From Nesterenkonia xinjiangensis (GTDB lineage Bacteria > Actinomycetota > Actinomycetes > Actinomycetales > Micrococcaceae): a stretch of 64,000 nt of DNA. The position numbers and the translations under genes are program-made. Shown here piece by piece: positions 58,079-64,000 of this stretch (the stretch's first letter is position 1; every line of letters starts with the position of its first letter). The stretch spans positions 62,001 to 126,000 of the forward strand of contig NZ_JACCFY010000001.1 in NCBI RefSeq assembly GCF_013410745.1, written 5' to 3'. Below the pieces are notes generated by a model, which worked only from the letters and a program-made list of their open reading frames with translations, was not told the origin of the DNA and made no database searches.

Positions 58079-59706
58079 AGGGCGATCTCTCTCTCACGGT
58101 GGACGACGGTTCCTGCCACGGTGGTCAGGAGCACAGGGGTCTCGCACAGGTCATCGGGGTCGACGTCGACGGGATCCGCTGACCACAGCGCCAGGTCAGC
58201 CTGGCCGCCGGGGGCGATGGTGCCCAGGTCACGGCGACCCAGGGCTTCCGCGGCCCACCGCGTGTAGCCGAGCAGAGCCTGCAGCCCGGTCAGCCGCTGG
58301 TCGGCTTCGAAGGCCGGCGCCTCGGGTCTTCCGGGGTGTCGGCGCAGGCGGGCCCAGGCAAGGCCGATGCGTGCGTCGCTGGTGGCCACCGGCCAGTCCG
58401 AGCCCAGCGCGATCCGCCCGCCGGCGTCCAGCACGTCCTTGATGCGCCAGGCGCGGGCAGCGCGTTCCGGCCCGAGCCGGACGGCCCACGGGTCGGCTCC
58501 CCCCGCCTCTCGCCACTGCATGTGCAGCGGCTGCATGGAGGCTACGACCCCTGCGTCGACCAGCTGCTCCACGTCGCGGTCGGTCATCGTCTCCAGGTGC
58601 TCGATGCGGTGTGGTGCGGCCGCGGGGTCACCCTGTCCCAGCTCCCGGTACACCTGCGTCACGTGGTCCACTCCTGCGTCGCCGCAGGAATGGGTGGCGA
58701 GCTGGAAGCCGGCCTGATGATAAGCGGCCGCGACCTCACGGTACCGGTCCAGCGAGGGCCAGAAGGGGTGGGCCGAATCCCCCGCCGTGTCGGGCTGATG
58801 CAACCAGGCTGTGCCGCTGTCGATGACACCGTCGATGAACATCTTGATCATGGCGACCCGGTACCGCTCACCCTCGACGCCGAACAGCGCGATCCTCTCG
58901 GCGAGGGCCGTGTCGTCGTCGCCCGGGTGATGCCACAGCGCCACCTGCAGGCGCACCGGCAGACCTCCGGGCAGGGCCTCCAAGGCATCGAGGGTCGACA
59001 GAGTGGCCCGGGTGCCGTCCATGATCGTCGCTGTGGTCACTCCGGTGGCGGCCATCTCGGCCAGCTTGGCCTGGACCTTGCGGGCCAGCTCCTCCGGAGG
59101 CCCCTGGGGGACGGCGTCGAACACCAGCGTGTAGGCGGGGATCTCCCGGAGTTCACCGGTGGGGGTGCCGTCCTCCTCGACGACGACCTCGCTGGCATCC
59201 GAGAACTGCTCGGTGCCGTCGACACCCGCGCGAGCCAGGGCGACGCTGTTGGCGAGTCCGGTGTGCATGTCGAAGAAGCGCACCGCCAGGGGGCGGCCTC
59301 CCGTGACCGCGTCGAAGTGGTCTCCGCGGATCCCGGCCTCCTCGAAAGCCTTGTAGTCGAGGTTCCACCCCAGGATCCAGGCGTCGGCAGGCAGCCGGCG
59401 CGCTTCCTCAGCGATGGCCTCACGGATCGTCTCCAGGCTGGTCATGCCGCCGAAGTCGACGCCCACCGTCGATTCGCAGCCCAGCACCGGGTGACAGTGG
59501 GAGTCGATGAGCCCCGGTGTCAGGGTCGCTCCGCGGGCATCGATGATCTCGGTGTCGCCGGCGGCGAGGGCAAGAATCTCGGCGTCACACCCCAGCGCCG
59601 TGATCACACCTCCGGAGACGGCGACGGCGGTCTCCGCCACGGCTTCACCTCCCGTGTCACCGGTCATCGTGCGGATCGTGGCGGAATGGATGATCAGATC
59701 GGTCAT
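58075..59706 (-). CDS. Amidohydrolase, YtcJ-like
   Basis: 543 aa from the ATG at 59706 (MTDLIIHSATIRTM). N-terminal composite beta part, metal motif LIDSHCHPVLG, then ATHSCGDAGVDHV and PHRIEHLETMTDRD as in YtcJ/N-substituted formamide deformylase relatives, ending with ALGSDWPVATSDAR and GQADLALWS. It hydrolyses an amide or formamide bond; substrate unknown. The frame stays open far upstream (to 61119), but that part is antisense to the MFS gene and not homologous. Ribosome site GGAGG is about 13 nt away, rather far. Upstream neighbour is an MFS exporter, downstream the permease. Confidence 0.88.
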   Translation of the reverse strand: MTDLIIHSATIRTMTGDTGGEAVAETAVAVSGGVITALGCDAEILALAAGDTEIIDARGATLTPGLIDSHCHPVLGCESTVGVDFGGMTSLETIREAIAEEARRLPADAWILGWNLDYKAFEEAGIRGDHFDAVTGGRPLAVRFFDMHTGLANSVALARAGVDGTEQFSDASEVVVEEDGTPTGELREIPAYTLVFDAVPQGPPEELARKVQAKLAEMAATGVTTATIMDGTRATLSTLDALEALPGGLPVRLQVALWHHPGDDDTALAERIALFGVEGERYRVAMIKMFIDGVIDSGTAWLHQPDTAGDSAHPFWPSLDRYREVAAAYHQAGFQLATHSCGDAGVDHVTQVYRELGQGDPAAAPHRIEHLETMTDRDVEQLVDAGVVASMQPLHMQWREAGGADPWAVRLGPERAARAWRIKDVLDAGGRIALGSDWPVATSDARIGLAWARLRRHPGRPEAPAFEADQRLTGLQALLGYTRWAAEALGRRDLGTIAPGGQADLALWSADPVDVDPDDLCETPVLLTTVAGTVVHREREIAL

Positions 59707-59801
59707 GACGGTGGTGGCTCCTCCAGATGGAAAGGACTCGGTGGATGAGGGCGACGTCGGCCCGGGACTCGGTCTCGGGGCGCTCGTCGGAGGGACGGGG
59801 C

Positions 59802-61052
59802 TCAACGACTCATCCGGTCCGCGGCGCCGGACGTCGAGGTCGCGGCCTGTCCCTGCGGGAAGGTGGCCAGAGGGTCGCCGGCGGCGACGTCGTGAACGCG
59901 GAGCCGGTCCCCTCCCCGCTCCGGCACGCCGCTGCGCCGAGAGATCATCAGCAGCACCAGACCTGCGACCACGCTGACTGCCGAGACCATGGTGGCGAAC
60001 ATCAGAGGTGACGTGTAGGTCACCAGGATCCCGCCCACGGCAGGACCCAGCGCGATGCCGATGATGTAGATGGTGGAGACGAGCACTCCGACTCGCCCCG
60101 AGACGTCCATGCGAGCGGCCAGCCCCAGGACCAGCACCAGGGCCGCGCCGTAGGCCAGCCCCCAGGCGACGTTGGCGGCGAGGAAGACTGGCGCGGCGGT
60201 GGAGGAGACGATGAGGAACTTCGCCGTGCTGCTGAGGACCAGGATGCCGAAGATCGACAGGGAACGTCCGATCCGCGCCAGCACCAGCGGCGCGACGACG
60301 GCGCCGGTGAGGCCACCGATGATCTGCAGGGAGATCACCACGGAGGACTGCCCCGGCGACAGCCCCACGTTCTGGACGGCGAGGATCTCGAGCATGGCGT
60401 AGACCATGTCTTCGGAGAGCGACCAGAGGCCGAAGACCGCGGCCAGCAGGATCGCGGCGGGGGTGAAGGGCAGGAGCCTGCCGGTGGGCTTCTCCTGGAC
60501 GGGCAGGTTCGGCAGGCCTCCGGCGGCGAACAGGCCCGCCGCCCCCAGCAGTGCGAGCACGGTCAGCAGGTGCTGCAGGTCGTTGCCCAGCAGAGGAACG
60601 ACGGCCAGCAGCAGGGCCGCGCCCGCGCGATTGACGATCGTGACCATAGTGGTGGTCTTGTCCGGGTTCATCGTGACGGCAGTGGACGCGATGCCGGCCG
60701 CCATCACCACCCCGCAGCTGATGCCGCCGATGATGACACCGACCTGCACCACGGAGGGTGTCAGCACCGCCGCCGCGCTGCCGAAGCCGATCACCATGCC
60801 TGTCAGCCCTGTGCGCGCGACCGTGGCGCGGTCTCCGCGGGCGACGAACCTGTTGGCGGCGAAGAGCCCGGTGGCCGTGCCCAGGGACATCAGGGTCACG
60901 AGATTGCCCGCATGAGCCACTGTGAAGCCCAGGTCGTTCACCAGCGCACCGATCAGGACTGGCACGAGGTTGGCGGCCAGGTAGGCCAGGACAAGGGTGC
61001 CGATGAACGACACGACCACTCGGGGAGCCAGCCGGGGCGCGGATGCAGACAT
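59802..61052 (-). CDS. MFS transporter
   Basis: 416 aa with twelve membrane spans. The N-terminal half shows LVPVLIGALVNDLGFTVAHAGNLVTLMSLGTATGLFAANRFVARGDRATVARTGL, where GDRATVAR is the loop 2-3 region. The C-terminal tail (SGVPERGGDRLRVHDV...) is soluble. GAGGAGA lies just ahead of the ATG at 61052. Part of a likely MFS-amidohydrolase-permease operon, 95 nt before the amidohydrolase; it could import the substrate or expel a product. Confidence 0.87.
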   Translation of the reverse strand: MSASAPRLAPRVVVSFIGTLVLAYLAANLVPVLIGALVNDLGFTVAHAGNLVTLMSLGTATGLFAANRFVARGDRATVARTGLTGMVIGFGSAAAVLTPSVVQVGVIIGGISCGVVMAAGIASTAVTMNPDKTTTMVTIVNRAGAALLLAVVPLLGNDLQHLLTVLALLGAAGLFAAGGLPNLPVQEKPTGRLLPFTPAAILLAAVFGLWSLSEDMVYAMLEILAVQNVGLSPGQSSVVISLQIIGGLTGAVVAPLVLARIGRSLSIFGILVLSSTAKFLIVSSTAAPVFLAANVAWGLAYGAALVLVLGLAARMDVSGRVGVLVSTIYIIGIALGPAVGGILVTYTSPLMFATMVSAVSVVAGLVLLMISRRSGVPERGGDRLRVHDVAAGDPLATFPQGQAATSTSGAADRMSR

Positions 61053-61174
61053 GCGGGTCTCCTCGAACGATGGGCCCCATTAAATGAACGGGATTCGTTA
61101 TCTTTGTAACCCGGGTCACATCGGCCTGTCAAGCGGCAGAGCCTGGAGGCCGAGCACAGTTGGGCTCGACGCAG
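61053..61174 (-). promoter_or_regulatory. MFS operon control region with two dyads
   Basis: AACG-N5-CGTT (61087-61099) and GTTA-N6-TAAC (61097-61110) overlap in an A/T-rich patch 35-60 nt ahead of the MFS start. They probably mark an operator. A promoter must lie here, but no clean -35/-10 pair can be assigned. Confidence 0.35.
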
Positions 61175-61223
61175 CATCTGACTCTGCGCATACGCAGAGT
61201 CAGATGTCAGAGAGTCAGATGTC
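61175..61223. repeat. Perfect hairpin plus a direct repeat of one arm
   Basis: A perfect 14-bp inverted repeat (61175-61188 and 61193-61206, loop CATA) whose right arm is partly duplicated: the 13-mer AGAGTCAGATGTC occurs at 61196-61208 and 61211-61223. The gap between MFS and tRNA genes holds nothing else. It could be a second terminator or a duplication remnant. Confidence 0.6.
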
Positions 61224-61317
61224 GGAGAAGCGAGGGAGTCCAGCGCACGAGGGGCGGCGGGGACCAGTGCCGTCGTCGCACATCAGAGACGAGGGACGAG
61301 CACCGCCACCGGAGACG

Positions 61318-61358
61318 AAAAAGTGCTGGGACATCGACGAATCGATGTCCCAGCACTT
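61318..61358 (-). terminator. Intrinsic terminator of tRNA-Arg
   Basis: A perfect 17-bp stem (61321-61337 and 61342-61358) with a UUCG loop on the minus strand, followed by T residues (61318-61320 and the end of the stem). It begins 5 nt past the tRNA and is the only terminator in the window with a T run. Confidence 0.88.
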
Positions 61359-61362
61359 CCAG

Positions 61363-61438
61363 TGGTGCCCCCTGCAGGATTCGAACCTGCGGCCTTCTGC
61401 TCCGGAGGCAGACGCTCTATCCCCTGAGCTAAGGAGGC
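61363..61438 (-). tRNA. tRNA-Arg (anticodon CCG)
   Basis: 76 nt with the CCA encoded. Acceptor stem GCCTCCT/AGGGGGC with one G-T pair, D arm containing AGCTCAGGGGATAGAGC, anticodon arm TCTGC-CTCCGGA-GCAGA with anticodon CCG, and T arm GCAGG-TTCGAAT-CCTGC. It reads CGG codons, which are frequent in this genome. No duplicated 3' end is seen nearby, so it is not occupied by an integrated element here. Confidence 0.95.
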
Positions 61439-61446
61439 GGGGCCAG

Positions 61447-61481
61447 GTCAGCATTGCTGACGTTCTGACCTCGCTAGATTA
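61447..61481 (-). promoter_or_regulatory. Promoter and leader dyad of tRNA-Arg
   Basis: TAATCT on the minus strand (61476-61481) is a good -10, about 37 nt from the mature 5' end; TTCGGT 17 nt further upstream is a weak -35. The short leader contains the perfect dyad GTCAGC-ATT-GCTGAC (61447-61461), possibly a processing signal. Confidence 0.45.
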
Positions 61482-61488
61482 CCAGTCC

Positions 61489-61821
61489 TCAGCCGGTGAC
61501 CGAAATCTGATAGGTCCACAGCTCAGAGGACATGCCCACCGCCGGACGCGCCTGCTCGCCTTCATCGCTGGAGTCAGCGTCGCCGCCCTGGGCATGGGAG
61601 CGCCGGAAGTGCGCGGAGCTCCGCCAATTCTCGAAGTCCTCCTCAGAGGCCCACCGAGTGACCACGAGCCACACGTGTCGACCGTCGGTCGGCTGGAGCA
61701 GCTCGAAGCCTTCGAATCCGGGAGTGCCCTCCATGGACCCGTGGCGGGCGGCAAAACGGTGACCGAGCTCCTCGCCGGACTCCTCGGGCACGGTGATCGC
61801 GTTGATCTTGATGACGCTCAT
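61489..61821 (-). CDS. MhuD-like heme-degrading monooxygenase
   Basis: 110 aa ferredoxin-like ABM fold. It matches mycobacterial MhuD by eye: KINAITVPEESGEELGHRFAAR, GFEGFELLQPTDGRHVWLVVTRW. The heme-site residues are at the expected places: Asn7, Trp66 (DFENWRSSA) and His76 (SHAQGG follows), against Asn7, Trp66 and His75 of MhuD. Such enzymes open heme and release iron without a classical heme oxygenase. Monocistronic; upstream spacer only 69 nt. A plain antibiotic biosynthesis monooxygenase role is the alternative. Confidence 0.82.
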   Translation of the reverse strand: MSVIKINAITVPEESGEELGHRFAARHGSMEGTPGFEGFELLQPTDGRHVWLVVTRWASEEDFENWRSSAHFRRSHAQGGDADSSDEGEQARPAVGMSSELWTYQISVTG

Positions 61822-61890
61822 GCGCCCATTGTGGCAGCAGATCGTCGCACCCGTTCGCAGATGTCACCCAAAACTCCCCGAACCTTGGCT

Positions 61891-62919
61891 TCAGAACAGC
61901 GCAGGCTGATGGGGACCCGGGTCCGCGGCGGGCAGGTCCGGCACCGTGCGCTCGCGCCACATCGGATCCTGTCGCCGTTCGAACCCGTGCCGGCGCCGTG
62001 CCTCCTTGGCTCGGACCCCCAGCCATTTCCGGTACTCGCTGGAAGCATAGGATCCGCCTCGGTAAATCCGCCGATAGCGTGCGACCAGCTCGGGGTACTC
62101 TCGGGCGAGCCACTGCATGTACCACTCGCGAGCCCCGGGCCGCAGGTGCAGAGCTCCCGTGGTGACGTCCACCGCCCCCGCCTCCGCCAAAGCACGGTGG
62201 AGGGCATCGAGGTGCTCCTCGGTGTCTGAGAGCCACGGCAGGATCGGCATCGCCAGCACGGTGCACTCCAGGCCGGCGTCCACGACGGACCGGATCAGGT
62301 TGAGCCGCGCCCGCGGATCCGGAGTGCCCGGCTCCACCCGTTGCTGCAGCTGCGGGTCCACCATGGCCAGCGAGACGGCCACGGACACGGGAACGTGCTG
62401 AGCAGCCTCCGTCAGCAGCGGCAGATCCCGCTTCAGCAGCGGCCCCTTGGTGAGGATGGAGAACGGCGTGCCGGATTCGGCCAGGGCGCGGATGATCCCC
62501 GGCATGAGCCGGTAACGACCCTCGGCGCGCATGTATGGATCCGAGTTCGTTCCCAACGCCACATGGTCACGCCCCCAGCTGGGCCTGGCCAGCTCGGCCC
62601 GCAGGACCTCCACGACGTTGGTCTTCACCACGATCTGAGTGTCGAAGTCCTCCCCGGAGTCGAAGTCCAGGTACTCGTGGGTCTTCCGCGCGAAGCAGTA
62701 GACGCAGCGATGCAGGCATCCACGTGTGGGGTTGATCGTCCAGCCGAACGGCATGTTCGAACCGGCCGGCACGCGGTTCAGTGCCGAACGGCTGGCGATC
62801 TCGTGGAAGGTCACACCCTCGAACTCCGGGGTGCGCACCGTGCGCAGCAGGCCCTTCATCGGCAGCAGCGCGCCGCCGTCGTCGTCGACCTTCTGACCCT
62901 GCCATCGCATGACAGTCAT
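61891..62919 (-). CDS. Rv2578c-family radical SAM protein
   Basis: 342 aa. The [4Fe-4S] motif is RGCLHRCVYCFARKTHEYL (Cys-x3-Cys-x2-Cys). Preceded by NMPFGWTINPT and followed by VALGTNSDPYMRAEGRYRLMPGIIRALAE, FSILTKGPLLKRDLPLL and VSVAVSLAMVDP, as in the spore photoproduct lyase-like group of actinobacteria. Function of the family is not established; a DNA- or RNA-related radical reaction is a guess. The ATG at 62919 has no visible ribosome site; ATG at 62910 (MRWQGQK) is equally possible. Confidence 0.88.
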   Translation of the reverse strand: MTVMRWQGQKVDDDGGALLPMKGLLRTVRTPEFEGVTFHEIASRSALNRVPAGSNMPFGWTINPTRGCLHRCVYCFARKTHEYLDFDSGEDFDTQIVVKTNVVEVLRAELARPSWGRDHVALGTNSDPYMRAEGRYRLMPGIIRALAESGTPFSILTKGPLLKRDLPLLTEAAQHVPVSVAVSLAMVDPQLQQRVEPGTPDPRARLNLIRSVVDAGLECTVLAMPILPWLSDTEEHLDALHRALAEAGAVDVTTGALHLRPGAREWYMQWLAREYPELVARYRRIYRGGSYASSEYRKWLGVRAKEARRRHGFERRQDPMWRERTVPDLPAADPGPHQPALF

Positions 62920-62970
62920 TCGAACACAGATTCGAACGAGTGTCGAGGGGGCACTCGCTCTGCCCTCGAC

Positions 62971-63978
62971 TCAGAGGAGCAGGACCACTCCGATCAGCGA
63001 GACTCCCAGCGCGACCACCGTGCCGAACGCTCCCACGGCCAGGGCCGGCCCGCCTCGTCGCAGCAGCTGAGGCAGGTGGACTCCGGCGCCGATCCCCACC
63101 ATGGCCATGGTCATCAGCAGGGTCGTGATGGTCCGCGCGGGATCGAGCAGGCCAGCCGGCAGATCGACCAGAGAGGCCAGCGCGGCGGCGGCCAGGAATC
63201 CCAGGATGAAGCCCGGCAGCAGCGGAGGACGGCGCCGCCCCGGCCCCGCAGTCTCACCGCTCGCGCGGGCGCCGCGACGCTCGCCGAGTCCGATGAGCAC
63301 GATGATCGGGGCCAGCAGCACCACGCGGGCCAGCTTCACCATCACGGCGACCGCGAGCGCAGTGGCACCCACCATGCCGCCGGCGGCCACGACCTGGCCG
63401 ACCTCATGAACTCCTGCACCGATCCAGATCCCTGCCGAGCGCTCGTCCAGTCCGAGCGGCTCGGCCAGCAGCGGCAGCGCCAGCATGACCAGGGTGCCGT
63501 AGAAGGTGACCACCGCGATCGCCATGGCCGCCGCCGAGTCCACCGCCCTGCCTGACCGGTCGCGCCCATCCCCACGATCCACGGCGGCTGCCGCCGCGGC
63601 GACGGCGGAGGCTCCGCAGATGGCGGTGCCCGTGGCGAGCATGACCGACTCCCCGCGCGGAGTCCCCAACGCCCGAGCTCCCAGCAGCGTGCCCAGAAAG
63701 GTCAGCACCACGGTGCCGACGGCGATGACCACCGCCTCCCAGCCCAGCGCGAGCATGTCCCCGAGCACGAGCTGGAGCCCCAGGAGCACGATGCTGGTGC
63801 GCAGCAGAGTCTTGGCCGCGAAGCCGAGGCCCGCCTCGAACGGGCGCGGTATCCAGCCCAGGGCACGCAGACCGATTCCCCCCAGGATCGCCAGCAGGAG
63901 TCCGGAGACCCCGGGAAGCAGCCCGCCGCCGAGATGGGCTGCGGTGGCAACGAGCAGCGCGAGGGCGACTCCCGGCAT
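62971..63978 (-). CDS. YeiH/UPF0324-family membrane protein, possibly incomplete at the window edge
   Basis: 335 aa seen, with about ten membrane spans. Family motifs: LLGLQLVLGDMLALG, GTAICGASAVAAAAAAV, IGAGVHEVGQVVAAG and the C-terminal VGIGAGVHLPQLLRRGGPALAVG. It belongs to the putative sulfate exporter or CidA-regulated group; function unproven. The ATG at 63978 gives a normal length, but no stop codon appears in frame between it and the window end, so the start could lie beyond 64000. Last recognisable gene of the window. Confidence 0.83.
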   Translation of the reverse strand: MPGVALALLVATAAHLGGGLLPGVSGLLLAILGGIGLRALGWIPRPFEAGLGFAAKTLLRTSIVLLGLQLVLGDMLALGWEAVVIAVGTVVLTFLGTLLGARALGTPRGESVMLATGTAICGASAVAAAAAAVDRGDGRDRSGRAVDSAAAMAIAVVTFYGTLVMLALPLLAEPLGLDERSAGIWIGAGVHEVGQVVAAGGMVGATALAVAVMVKLARVVLLAPIIVLIGLGERRGARASGETAGPGRRRPPLLPGFILGFLAAAALASLVDLPAGLLDPARTITTLLMTMAMVGIGAGVHLPQLLRRGGPALAVGAFGTVVALGVSLIGVVLLL

Positions 63979-64000
63979 CAGCCGGCGCAGGCGCGAAGCC

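Noticed and set aside
58075-61119. Possible 1014-aa fusion of the amidohydrolase with an N-terminal domain
   Set aside because: The first 470 residues are the wrong frame of the MFS gene. The amidohydrolase has its natural start at 59706.
61363-61438. tRNA-Arg as an occupied integration site
   Set aside because: There is no integrase and no duplicated tRNA end in the flanks.

Overview
The window comes from a GC-rich actinobacterium of the order Micrococcales, most likely a Micrococcaceae member such as Nesterenkonia; the genus is inferred from gene order and style, not from a database match. Support for the group: mycothiol-dependent formaldehyde dehydrogenase, NucS mismatch endonuclease, a Rho with a long Arg/Gly/Asp-rich insertion, the block thrC-thrB-rho-prfA-prmC-tsaC-wecA-atpI-atpBEFHAGDC-nucS, several leaderless starts, and many acidic proteins, as in salt-tolerant species. 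There is no IS element, prophage or CRISPR array.

Layout. 0-9 kb: a DUF3039 protein, a two-gene ABC exporter, a YbbN-like thioredoxin/TPR protein, a large acidic membrane protein of unknown function, an AI-2E-family permease, a small metal-site protein and nucS. 9-19 kb, minus strand: wecA-atpI and the ATP synthase operon; atpB carries an apparent one-base deletion at its very end. 18-31 kb, minus strand: tsaC, prmC, prfA, rho, thrB, thrC, hom, lysA and argS, the housekeeping translation, transcription termination and aspartate-family block. 31-40 kb, plus strand: an ArsR/SRPBCC pair, a secreted GH43 arabinanase-like enzyme behind a double CAACGTTG operator, and a carbohydrate import operon (oxidoreductase, two permeases, lipoprotein) without its own ATPase.

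39.7-56.6 kb is the most interesting part: an apparently complete glycine betaine to pyruvate island. One minus-strand gene train runs from a Rieske ferredoxin through a ferredoxin reductase, a quaternary-ammonium Rieske oxygenase, serine dehydratase, glyA, soxB, soxD, soxA and soxG to purU. Divergent from it lie an IclR regulator, a dimethylglycine oxidase, S-(hydroxymethyl)mycothiol dehydrogenase and a metallo-hydrolase. Inferred flow: betaine is demethylated to dimethylglycine with formaldehyde release; dimethylglycine oxidase and heterotetrameric sarcosine oxidase take it to glycine while loading methylene-tetrahydrofolate; GlyA joins glycine and the one-carbon unit to serine; serine dehydratase gives pyruvate and ammonia. 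PurU relieves excess formyl-tetrahydrofolate and the mycothiol pathway removes formaldehyde.

56.7-64 kb, minus strand: an amino acid permease, a YtcJ-like amidohydrolase and an MFS transporter of unknown substrate, a tRNA-Arg(CCG) with promoter and terminator, a MhuD-like heme-degrading monooxygenase, an Rv2578c-type radical SAM protein and a YeiH-family membrane protein that reaches the window edge.
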